Source of the DNA: Xanthoparmelia taractica
Lineage: Eukaryota; Ascomycota; Lecanoromycetes; Lecanorales; Parmeliaceae
Assembly (NCBI GenBank): GCA_033085395.1
Contig: MU853197.1
Location: forward strand, 61,269 to 125,268
Direction: 5' to 3'
Length of the DNA stretch: 64,000 nucleotides
Part shown: positions 1-9,306 of the stretch, one piece after another
Numbering within the stretch: the stretch's first letter is position 1
Layout: the number at the start of each line of letters is the position of its first letter
Made by a program: the position numbers and the translations under genes
The notes under the pieces: generated by a model
Seen by the model: the letters and a program-made list of their open reading frames with translations, nothing else
Told to the model about the DNA's origin: nothing
The model's database searches: none

Positions 1-1383
1 CTTCGTTCCCAAAGACCATGTCGACTACTTATGAGCTCCTCTCTACCATAGAGGCGTCCTTCCCCCCGCGTTCCGAGCCGCATACATGGAGGCGTAAAGT
101 GAGATGGGCGATGAAGGACAAGCAGGTTCTCCTACAAGTAAAGGAGCAACTTCAGTCTACCGAGAGCACGCTGCAAGGGATCGTGGCAATGGAACAGTTG
201 TAAGTTCTACGGAATGCTCAAAGCTAGACCGATCCCGCTTTGCAATGACTATGCTCACTGGCCCTAGACGAGTCAGCCATGCGATCCACGTGATGATACG
301 GGTAGTATGCTATTGAAAGCGGGTCAACCACGCTCGTCCGCTTGCTCCTCGAACATGGAGCTCATCCGGACATGGCCTACGGCGGAGCATGATATGTGGG
401 TGAGGCCCGACACCAGGCTTTTGCCTGTCATGGAGTAAGAAGGCGATGTTGACGGGTGGCATCACAGGACGGCCTTGCAATCTTCCCTCCTTCGAGGACA
501 CCTCAACATCGCCAGACTTCTTCTAACTAGAGGGGTGAATATCGAATACGTTGACAGTAACGGATATTCGGTGCTCTCCTACCTATGGATTGTCGATAAA
601 TCCTCGGAGATATCAATGGACTTTATGCGCCTCTTGTCTTGCAAACGAGTTCGCTGACGTCAACGCCTGTGACAGCAGGGGTCGGTCGGCTTTTCATCAT
701 CGAGCGGCTGCTATCGGCACAGTAGAGGACGTGGAAGCGTTCTTGCGACTAGGAGCATTACTTGCTTTGCGGGCTGAGTGGTACGGCTGGACGGCGCTGT
801 TCTTCGCAGCATCACACGACAATGTCGAGACGTTCCAGATGATTGTTCGTCATTCTGCAAACGACGTCTATGAATCCCTTGACGGCGACGGATGGACTCT
901 CTTGCAATGCTGCACTCATTCGGCGCTCCTCGCTTTATGAGATTGGTCTTGCAGAATGATGTAGATGTCGATCAGTTATCGCACCCAGCACCGCTGTCCG
1001 AGGATCCGGAATTGTCTTACAGGGAGCTAACCCTCTCTGATATCACCATATATATCGGACCAAACCGATACCAGATGTTCCTGGAAACCCTTACCGAAAC
1101 GGGCCGGGACGAGGACACAAAAGGCAACAAGGATATCTTTTGGGATGCAACTCCCGACGCACTACGCGAGGACAGCGAAGCAGCAGGAAAGCCTCGCCTT
1201 ATCTACGGCGCCGAAGATGTTGATGATGATAGGTGGACGCTTTTACATTGGGCATCGTACAATGGCTCGTCCAAAGTGAAACGACTCCTCCTCTTGGAAG
1301 GTGCGGACCCGGAACACCTGAATGCCATTTCGCTGGAGGAAAATCCGGCGTTGTTAACGACAAGTCCTTTTGATGGGCGCTAG
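1..1383 (+). pseudogene. Decayed ankyrin-repeat protein gene, 5' end outside the window
   Basis: At least four coding segments in different frames follow one another. Bases 3-203 give a helical segment (RRKVRWAMKDKQ...) like the region before ankyrin arrays in fungal NACHT/ankyrin proteins. Bases 309-390 give STTLVRLLLEHGAHPD. Bases 460-655 give GHLNIARLLLTRGVNIEYVD. Bases 640-930 give WYGWTALFFAASHDNVETF, and 892-1383 give WTLLHWASYNGSSKVKRLLL before a stop. These are typical ankyrin helices with the TxLH/A and LLxxGA signatures. No conventional introns join the pieces, so frameshifts are the simplest explanation. Ankyrin proteins of this type are usually protein-interaction or NLR-like immune components, but the intact role of this one is unknown. 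The family call is good; the pseudogene call is an inference from the frame breaks. Confidence 0.7.
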
Positions 1384-2177
1384 TCTTCTTCGTTAAGCCG
1401 GCAAGGAGCCATACTTTCACAATATCCCTTTCGACAGCAGCGCAACGCGTGGAACAAAGCAGTTGCAAGCGCTCGCCCGACACCAGTCCTAATCGTGCGG
1501 CGGCCTTTGAAGTCAACTGTGTCAATGGCCGAAGTCTGACTTCCTGACTTCTTGACTCTCAGGGAATTCTAAGATTTAAGGCATAAGGTACGTCCATCTA
1601 GATAGTCTAGACCTATCTGGAGAATCACGTAAAATCCGCCATTCCAAGGGGACTTGTAAAGATTGGCTGCGACGCTTATCAATCACTGAATATACATAGT
1701 TTCACTTTGAAAAGATACGATTTGACTTACTATACGAAGCTTTTTAGGCTTTTTAAGTAATATCTCGCGATATATTCATGAACTTCATAAGAGATTACAA
1801 GTATCAGCCTACGAATCAAATTCGTGATACGTGAATCAAGATATTAGGGGGTTCAAGTTCCGGGCTGATGAGACGGTGTTATACCTTACGTACTCGGTAT
1901 CGTTGCTCTTTCTCATCCTTTGTTTTGCCACTACTGAGATCGATATCCTACTTTACTGTATTGACATCTCTACGCCTTTTCTGAGAGCACGTTCGGTAAG
2001 CGCACGATATGCACGATGATCTTGACTTGCATCTATTTGCATCAATGCTCGGCCCCCGCCCCTCAGACTCCTCGTGTGGAATCTCCTTCACGCATAAACC
2101 CGCGACATCGTAGCCTCATGTTACATGCCCCTCACGCTTCCTGAACTCCTCGCTCAACCAAAGTACGGCAAACGCTT
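1384..2177. other. Gene-free AT-rich spacer
   Basis: No coding signal was recognised. The stretch at 1560-1830 is AT-rich with several short palindromic motifs (TCTCGCGATATA, AATCAAATTCGTGAT), which look like a degraded repeat. The right end is the 3' flank of the minus-strand gid8 gene. Confidence 0.5.
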
Positions 2178-3470
2178 TTAGTAAGGCCCCCACCCGGTCA
2201 CCATAGAATCAGCCTGGCGCAGAGAGCTACCGTTTGGGGAACTTTCATGGCCGTTCTGGGCAGGATCAAAGCCAAGTTCGATGCGTTCCGGAAGGTGCTC
2301 TTTCTTTGCTTCTATAGCCTTCTGGTTTGCCCAAGACCGATAATTGACAAGGTCGTAAAGTGTTGCTTTGGTGGGTTCGCCCTGGCTCTGCAGTAGAGCT
2401 TGGTTGACTCGCTGTGCGACCTCTTGACGTAAAGTTGGATTAAGCAAGGCGGCAAGGGAAGGTGCAAGGTTATCTGGCGGGAAGATGAGTAGGGCCATTG
2501 TGCGTTCAAGATCCTCCAAGAACTCAGGGTTCGTAGGTGCACGTGGCGCAAGATGTGTGGTTGCGAAGGTTAGCGCAGGAGTAATGTCGCCGTCTGGAGT
2601 CGCCGTGGCCTTGCGAATAAGTTCAACCAGCTGTAGGCGCAACAACGAAAAGTGTAGAGCCGAGTCTTGATCGAGGACCTTGGATCCTGATTAGCGTGTT
2701 CTCCAACAATGCCTGCAACGTGAAACAAAATCAAAAAGTAAGGTATTGCTCAGACTGAAGACTGAAGTAGTTTGAGTTGTTTTCTCATCAACACCCCGGA
2801 GGGTCTATGAGTGGTGCATGAACAAGGTCTAATCATAGCAATATTTCGTCCAAGAATATAGCACACAGGTAGAGCAGACGAGGCTGGGCTTACCTGTGGG
2901 TTCAGCTCATTGATCTTCTCGATCGCACTCTGTATATCACCGGACGCGATAGCTTCACGAATCTCCACACGCTCCTGTATCGAGTCCACGTCCAATTCCG
3001 GCTCTATGTTCGCTTCAAGGGCGAATCTTTGTGCAGCTTCAGGGTAGCCTTCACTTATGAGATACTCCATGATGACTGCATTGAGGTCGCTGGCGGGATC
3101 ATTTTGAAGTCAGCATGGCTTCGAAGTTAGCCGAGTTGCGGCCAGACAGTGACCATGTGACTTTAACCGGGGGGTTTGGGTATATCAGAAGCACAAGTCT
3201 GTAGATTTTCCGCATGGCGTATCGGAGAGATTCCCAACTTGATTTTGGAGACATCATGTTATAGAGCGCTAGGAAATGGTCGAGCTTCGCGTGACGAAGG
3301 GGTCAGAATGACAAGGACGTACGTTTTGGAGAACTTGACATCTTCGATAGCTTGCTCGAAGGAGTGCCGAGGAGGGGTAGCAGTGGATGTTGTGGAGGGC
3401 GTCTGTGAATTTGATGGTCGTATTCAGTCATCTGCTGGTGCTTGAACGATGGAGGTTGTCGACTTACCAT
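2178..3470 (-). CDS. gid8: GID/CTLH E3 ligase complex subunit Gid8 (LisH-CTLH-CRA protein)
   Basis: The predicted protein has 259 residues. Exons on the minus strand are 3470-3468, 3402-3323, 3089-2894 and 2678-2178, which close in frame. Domains in order are a basic N-terminus (HSFEQAIEDVKFSKTD), LisH (NAVIMEYLISEGYPEAAQRF), CTLH (SIQERVEIREAIASGDIQSA) and CRA (LRLQLVELIRKAT ... TLYDLVNYRSWANQKAIEAK). Gid8 (Twa1 in animals) is a scaffold of the multisubunit GID ubiquitin ligase, which in yeast degrades gluconeogenic enzymes after glucose return. The first coding exon is only the ATG, followed directly by a GTAAGT donor. Introns 2 and 3 are long for this window (233 and 215 nt). The intron 3 acceptor (CCAAG at 2679) is the least certain site. 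The family assignment is firm. Confidence 0.92.
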
Positions 3471-4681
3471 AGCGAGTTTCCGAGAGGCTGTCAGAGCCAA
3501 GGCATTCCTTACCCTTTCCAGGCCAGGTCTCGAAATTCCCTGTATCGGCGAGGCTGGCATCAATATGGATATATTTGTAGGAGATATATAGGAGAAGGAG
3601 AGTAGGTCAAGGCTCCAATACAATTTTGTGCTTGATCCGGCTAGGGCTGACGGACCTTTTCTTAGCCTGCACCAGGGGGTGTCAGAAGTCTACATACCGA
3701 GGTTTATCCGGCTACATCAAAATAATTTCCCCCCTGGTGCGTTTGCAGGATTGATTACCTAATAATGCTTGGCATAGACTTCTTCGATAAGGTAGCCCTA
3801 GCCTAGAGGTAGATAGTTTACGTGTCAAAGTCGATATCATAAACTATTAGATTGCATCAACTGCTATTTACCAGACCCCAAACTACACCGTCAACTAATA
3901 ACTCAACTGTTGATGGAGCAAATATTGGTGCACCGTTGTCATCACTGTTTGAGTGGAGAAGTTAACATGTGCGGGCCAAGTTCAGGACTTACAGAAAAGG
4001 CTGGGCTTGGGTTATGATATTTTTTGGCTGCATTCGCAACATCGTAAAAGGGAACTAGTGTAAGGAAAAGACGGCGACCTCATTTCAATTCTCGCCAAGT
4101 TTCTCTGAAATTCAAGCATATTGCTGCATTGGCTAATTGGCTGAGCTCCGTTGCAGTAGAGCCTATACATCTGTGAAGGAAGAACGGCCGGAGCTGACGG
4201 TCTGCTTGACACAGTAATTGCCAAACATGCTATTGAGAGAGCGGGGCAGCAGGCTGGTTTGCTTTGATCAGGCTTTCACAGAAGCGCAAGACCCCTATCA
4301 ACCCAAAGTCACGGGCGGAAACACATAGTCACATTATGTGTTGCGACTGGTTGAGATCAAACAATATAGGCAGGTAAAGGATGGGAGTGTGTGATCCCAT
4401 GTCGGGGCTACCAATTAATCGAACAAACCTCCAGGGACAATCAGCACCTATGACCAGGGTTTCCGTAAATGGTTCTTGACAGCAATCGCAACCGGAAGAG
4501 CATGCTCAGAGCAGAACCGCAGACTAAACATTCAAGGGGGCTTGAGGCATAAATTGACGTCTCGCCCGTCACAGAAATTGGCAACTCGGAACGCCAGAGT
4601 GTTTTGACATTTGAACTCATCAACGTTCTATCTTCAACCTTCATTGATCTAAGGTGTCAGTCTGACATACTCGTCTCAAAA
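3471..4681. other. Intergenic region without a recognised gene
   Basis: This is the presumed promoter side of gid8 plus about 1 kb of anonymous sequence. It contains an 11-bp inverted repeat (GCACCAGGGGG at 3669-3679 and its complement at 3730-3740). No convincing protein or RNA gene was seen on either strand. Confidence 0.5.
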
Positions 4682-5138
4682 ATGATTCAATGCACCAATC
4701 CCAACTGTTACTTCGAGAACCCTACAAGCACAGTCTTTATGAACTGCGAGTTCTGCAAAAGTCCGGTCAATGCTGCTTATATCCCCAATTCTCCGAGATC
4801 TGGTTCGTAAATATGGCAAAGATCATAAAGAAAGTGCAGCTTTTGACGGGGTTTCAGGGGCCGGAGGAACTCGCCCGCAGCAGTCCTCTCGTGCTGCAGC
4901 AGCACCACCACCACCAACCCTGCGAGGCCCATCTACAGCGAATCCAGCTGACAGTAATGGTTCCTCTTCCTCAGACAGCGGCCAGCATGCAGGTTCGGCG
5001 ACTGCTATGGTTTTGGTGCCCCAACAGCGGCTAACAGACAGTGCAGGTAACGCTGGCGAAGCGGCTGGTAGCGAAGGAAAAGCAGACGCGAGCGGAGAAG
5101 GGAAGGGTGGCTCCAAGACTGGGACTGGCGGAAATTAA
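4682..5138 (+). CDS. Small zinc-ribbon-like hypothetical protein, apparently frameshifted
   Basis: The ATG at 4682 opens a frame starting MIQCTNPNCYF with Cys at positions 4, 9, 22 and 25 (C-x4-C-x12-C-x2-C), a possible zinc ribbon. That frame stops at 4810. From about 4790 the next frame carries on (LVRKYGKDHKESAAFDG) into a low-complexity Ala/Pro/Ser/Gly tail ending in SKTGTGGN at 5138. No good GT...AG intron joins the two parts, so one indel, real or from sequencing, is the likely cause. The joined product would be about 150 residues. I do not recognise the family, and the function is unknown. Confidence 0.45.
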
Positions 5139-5720
5139 GGAATGACAAATTCATGGTAAAGGTTTGTTGAGCTGAGGTCTAGAGCATGCTGGTGGCACAT
5201 TGAATCAGCAACATTGTTTGGTTGGAAGACTCTCTCGGGCGCGGATTAGAGTGAGTCTTTAGTAACTTACGTCTAGATTCAGCTAAACATGAATTTATAG
5301 GACCCTCTGAGTTCAGTACTCACTGCGTGCAATTGTTTTCTTGTCATCTTCTGTCGGGTACATAAAACTGAGCTATCACAAGTTGTTTCACCGTGGGGAG
5401 AAATGGTGGCAACTGTACTCCGTATGTACAGTCTGTCGCGGTCGAATGGTCATGTCCTTTGCTTGGTCGCAGCTGTATCAAAATGGTCACATGTGGACAA
5501 GTATTGACACAACAAACATGACTATAAGTATGGACTCATTTTCTTTTCACACTCCATATCCTTGATATACTCTTTCGATCCTCGTTTCCCCCCTCGGACT
5601 CGATTTGCTGATCCACATTCTACCTCTCCTTCTCCACCTACCTGATCCAGAGGGACTTCATCCTTGTCATACCGCAGATCATCTGGGTACACTGTGTAGC
5701 TCTTCGAGAGAAGAATCAGG
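5139..5720 (+). promoter_or_regulatory. Upstream region of the APH-family kinase gene
   Basis: This 582-bp gap lies between two plus-strand ORFs. The last 150 bases are pyrimidine-rich (TCCTTCTCC runs), as is common before fungal start codons. No specific operator was recognised. Confidence 0.35.
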
Positions 5721-7079
5721 ATGTCTACCACACACAACCCACTCAAACACTCAGCAACCATGGATACGAATGCTTGTTGTGAAGAGACTGCTATGAAGGA
5801 GCAGAACTTAGAGGCCTTGACGGCGTCACCGGAAACCGCCTCGTCGAGCCCGCCGTCTTCCTCTTGTAAATTGTCTTCTAGTAACGAACATGATACGCAA
5901 GTAGAGGAAACCCTTGCCGCCGTCGCCAAGAGCACGACTCTAGCGAGTACCGAGGACCTAGGGAAAAACTTGGCATGCCAGAAATCCGAAGCTAGCGAAG
6001 CCTCTGAAGATGCCGCTACCGAGCAGTCTCGAAACGTTGCTAAACCCCCGGACCCCTCCGGCAACATCAAGCTAGGTCAACCGCCGGACATCCCACATTC
6101 GCTCCCGGAGTCATCGCTACCGACGTTCGCTAACACAATCGTGATGCATACGTTCAAGGGGACCAACAAGGGCATCTTTCGTCAAGTCAGTCATAACGGA
6201 GCAGTAGTGAGAAAGTTCAGATACAATGACAATTCCAATCTTTGGAACGAATGGAACGCAATACGATCTGTGCATGAAACAAAGAGCACATGCAGCATAG
6301 TCGAAGCAATTCAGTATAGTCAACATGGAGCATATGAGGTCCTTGACACGAAATATATTCCTGGAGAATCGCTGGAAGACACCTGGGAAAGGTTTTCGCA
6401 AGAGTCGAAGGTAAAGATGGCCTCCGATGTTCTCGCAACGTTGTCCGAGATCAAATCGACCCATACTCATGACAAGATCGCCGCGTCGGATGCAAAGAGC
6501 GGTTTCGAATGGAATGGTCTGCTGTGGCAGAAGCCCGTCTCCATTACCGACTTCATCCTCGACATAATCTCCTTCTACGTACCTTCGTCGCATGTAGCGA
6601 TGATCCAGACTTGGGCTCGACAACGTTTGAACACGTTGGACTCGAAGACATTCCTTACCCACCTCGACCTGCACCCTTGCAACCTCATCGTCGATCCCAT
6701 CTCGCGAAAACTGACCATTATCGACTGGGAACAAAGCGGATATTTCCCCAGCTGGTGGATGGGTGCCCAGGTCATGACTTACCCTTTGGGCATCCCGAGC
6801 GAGTTTCAGTACATGCTGTATGAGCTGAACGAATGGACGCAGGAGTCGTGGGAAATCGCATTTCTGGTGAGAGCACTTTCGGTTTTTGGTGTCCTTACAA
6901 ACACGCAAGAAGAGAGACGCTACTACCGTCAGAAGGGATGGTCCCATTTATCGAGCCTGAGCGGGTTGGAAAGTCTGGCTACTTCGGATGTTCCAAAGTT
7001 CAACTACGCTTCGTTGAAGAGAATATCTGGAACTCCTACGGCGGGAGTATGGCCATGGGAGGGCCCGCTGGACGACTGA
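5721..7079 (+). CDS. Phosphotransferase (APH) family protein-kinase-fold enzyme
   Basis: Single exon, 452 residues from the ATG at 5721; an in-frame Met at 5761 is an alternative start. The first 120 or so residues are Ser/Thr/Glu-rich and probably disordered. The kinase-like fold follows: VVRKFRY (possible ATP-binding Lys), E-x-I in the alpha-C region, the hinge-like TKYIPGESLEDTW, then the catalytic loop HLDLHPCN (about residues 314-321) and the metal-binding IDWEQSGYFP (about 333). This is the Brenner HxDxxxxN / IDW pattern of fungal APH-domain proteins, which are expanded in Pezizomycotina and mostly have no known substrate. It should not be read as antibiotic resistance. Antisense ORFs in this interval (5522-6070 and 6117-6947) are shadows. 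Confidence 0.85.
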   Translation: MSTTHNPLKHSATMDTNACCEETAMKEQNLEALTASPETASSSPPSSSCKLSSSNEHDTQVEETLAAVAKSTTLASTEDLGKNLACQKSEASEASEDAATEQSRNVAKPPDPSGNIKLGQPPDIPHSLPESSLPTFANTIVMHTFKGTNKGIFRQVSHNGAVVRKFRYNDNSNLWNEWNAIRSVHETKSTCSIVEAIQYSQHGAYEVLDTKYIPGESLEDTWERFSQESKVKMASDVLATLSEIKSTHTHDKIAASDAKSGFEWNGLLWQKPVSITDFILDIISFYVPSSHVAMIQTWARQRLNTLDSKTFLTHLDLHPCNLIVDPISRKLTIIDWEQSGYFPSWWMGAQVMTYPLGIPSEFQYMLYELNEWTQESWEIAFLVRALSVFGVLTNTQEERRYYRQKGWSHLSSLSGLESLATSDVPKFNYASLKRISGTPTAGVWPWEGPLDD

Positions 7080-7423
7080 AGGCCCGTGTATGAACAAAGC
7101 GGTGGGTTGTTGTCAAGATGGTAGTCTTGTGGCAAATAGGTATCTGGAGGCGTCAAATCATGCATGCAAAAAAGAAGTGAGAGGGACAAATTTTGTTCTT
7201 GCAGAACTTTAAGATAGAATTCACGAATTCAAGCCATGTACTTATATAACGCCACGACTGGCAATCGTTCAGTGAAGTACCAATATCAAACTTGAAGCAA
7301 CTTCTCTTCGTAGAATCACCCCTTCTTAATATTATCCCAATCTATAATATCTTTCCGGTCCCCTGACTTTTTTCATATCATAGTTGTACTTTTATATCCA
7401 CCAATTAAGTGTTGTAATAATAA

Positions 7424-7459
<36 letters not shown>

Positions 7460-8199
7460 ATATAAACGAAACTTTAGAGTGATTATATCAAGGCAAGTTA
7501 AACGCGTACGAGTACACTCCCTCACACCTTTCACATTGTGGTATTCCTCCTAACTTACGCTTCCCCTTACGCTCCTTCGCGCACACTCTCTCCACTCTTA
7601 CTATTCGTCGCACGACTATATAAACTTAATAATCGTATATATATGGTCTAGAGAATTTAAGTAGTGAAAGGCATACGCGTATAACGTGCCTTATAATATA
7701 TTAATATCGCTCGAGAAACGTAGGATTGTTCGAGACGCAATCGATTCAATATTGTTCCCGTCAATCCGTTAATCATGACTCTCCGTTCCAATTCGGTACA
7801 GTTCTACAGTAACATGGTTAGCAGCCCAAGCATGAGCGCAAGCTATACAACATACCAATGCTCTCAACTTTCAACGAATTTCATGACAACGCGGATTGAC
7901 TTGGACGCCGACTTCTTCTCAAGGCTTCCAATTCACGTTGCAGCACTTGAAACGAGTTGCATGAGAGAACACCCAATAGTTGCAGCCGTACCGCAGGTTT
8001 TCTGAGCCATAATCGGGATTGGGAAGGATGGCTATAAACATTCTTTCGTGGCACTGCCATGCCTGCTGACATGTTTCAAGAAAGTTGCAATTTCCGTTAG
8101 GTAGGATATCAAACCCAAACCCTTTTTGTCTTGCAAGCGTCACTCATTGTGATCATCTCTCGTTCAAATTCATAACGTATTTAATCCTTTTCTGATACA
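7080..8199. other. AT-rich spacer with a trinucleotide microsatellite and a small Cys-rich minus-strand ORF remnant
   Basis: Bases 7200-7740 are strongly AT-rich. On the minus strand, about 8130-7920 encodes a Cys-rich segment (NFLETCQQAWQCHE ... RYGCNYWVF ... FKCCNVNWKP) without an ATG or a signal peptide. It could be a remnant or a 3' exon of a small secreted protein. No complete gene was seen. Confidence 0.4.
7418..7460. repeat. (TAG)n microsatellite
   Basis: About fourteen tandem TAG/TAA triplets, AATAATAATAG followed by uninterrupted GTAGTAG repeats. This is simple sequence in a gene-free spacer. Confidence 0.95.
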
Positions 8200-9306
8200 A
8201 TGTATATCGTCACTGTGTTTTTGTGGTCTCTCCTACTCCCCACCTGTTTCTCTCAGTTGAAAACATGCTATCTAGCGGTCGAGGAGGAAGTGTCAGGTGA
8301 CTTTCCTTGCGACCCAGACGCTAATGTCAGCTCGTGTTGTGCTGCGGGCAACGTTTGCTCGAGCAGCTTGTACTGTGTCTCAGCTCAGAACCAACAGAAA
8401 TATGTGGGCACCTGCACAGATAGAGCTTGGTCCAGTCCCGCATGTCCCTTCAATCTAAGTTCGGATCTCCTTCTGAGTTCATCATACCATAATGATATAC
8501 ATTAACCGCTAACAGTTGCCACTTTAGCGTCAGGGAGCTTCGACGTTTGGTATGACAAGTTTAACTACGCGCTCAACACCACTCAATGCCCAGATGGAAC
8601 TCTGTGCCCGTTCCCTAAAAACAAGAACTGCTGTGATACGGGACAAGGTGTCGAAGAGGTTCATTACAACTAACCTAGTAGCGCTGTTATGCCAACAGTC
8701 GTGGTAGAGCTAAACTCATTCTACGCGGCGGCCGGGTATACTTTTCCAAGTCGGAGACCCTATACATCTACTTGCTCAGACGTGGTAGAGCCAAGCACAT
8801 TTTACACAGCGACCGACGACAGTTCTCCAACATGTAAATCTAGTACATCAAATCTTCCAGCCGTGGTAAAGCTCACCACATTCTACGTGTCGACCGGCTA
8901 CGCTTCATCAACTATGTCTGCCCCTCCGACCCGGCTTTGACCCTCTACTGAACGTTAAAAAGCTGCCACAAATAGCCTCAGAGCCCCTTCCGTCCCTAGT
9001 TCTGCAGCAACAACAACATCCCCTGGTCTCAGTCCTGGTGTTAAAGCAGGTATCGGCATTGGCATCACATTGAGCATCGTTGTGTGCGTCATCTGCGCCA
9101 TTCTGATCTACCAATTCATGCACCGACGGCGACGCCGCCGACAGATTGACATGGCAACGAAATTGGCCGCCACGCCGGAGCCGACTTTAGTACATGCGCA
9201 CAAAGCCGAACTGGAGGGTACGCCTGCGGGATCAGAATTGGAAGATCTGCAACAGGAATATGAACTGCACGACGTTATCATACAACAACCAGTCTCACAT
9301 CTCTGA
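8200..9306 (+). pseudogene. Broken Cys-rich single-pass membrane protein (fungal Mid2/WSC-like layout)
   Basis: The reading starts with a signal peptide (MYIVTVFLWSLLLPTCFSQ) and a Cys-rich ectodomain (GDFPCDPDANVSSCCAAGNVC, CTDRAWSSPACP). After an unclear intron or break near 8460-8530 it continues with TTQCPDGTLCPF and KNCCDTGQG. Three 27-residue repeats and a Ser/Thr/Pro stalk follow, then a transmembrane helix (GIGIGITLSIVVCVICAILI, about 9049-9108), a stop-transfer RRRRRR, and a cytoplasmic tail ending at 9306. In-frame stops at 8671 (TAA), 8938 (TGA) and 8953 (TAA) interrupt one frame, and no adequate introns remove them. This family of fungal surface proteins is common and poorly characterised, with a presumed sensor role. 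The gene is probably dead, but unannotated introns cannot be fully excluded. Confidence 0.65.
8698..8940 (+). repeat. Three degenerate 81-bp tandem repeats within the membrane protein gene
   Basis: Units begin near 8698, 8779 and 8860. Each encodes about 27 residues with the pattern V-V-x-x-x-x-x-F-Y-x-x-x-x-G/D (VVVELNSFYAAAGYT, DVVEPSTFYTATDD, AVVKLTTFYVSTGYA). The spacing of exactly 81 bp keeps the frame. Confidence 0.85.

Noticed and set aside
1831..2019. Hydrophobic 62-residue frame that looks like a membrane peptide
   Set aside because: Lies in AT-rich spacer. Hydrophobic translation is expected from T-rich sequence, and no conserved feature is present.
5522..6070. 182-residue minus-strand open frame
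   Set aside because: Shadow of the Ser/Thr-rich N-terminus of the kinase gene. No domain.
6117..6947. 276-residue open frame on the minus strand
   Set aside because: It is antisense to the APH-family kinase, shows no family motif, and its composition follows the opposite strand.
8646..8677. Short intron that would remove the TAA at 8671
   Set aside because: The only GT...AG options are about 20-33 nt, below the 47-nt minimum of the other introns here, with the branch-like CTAAC too near the acceptor.
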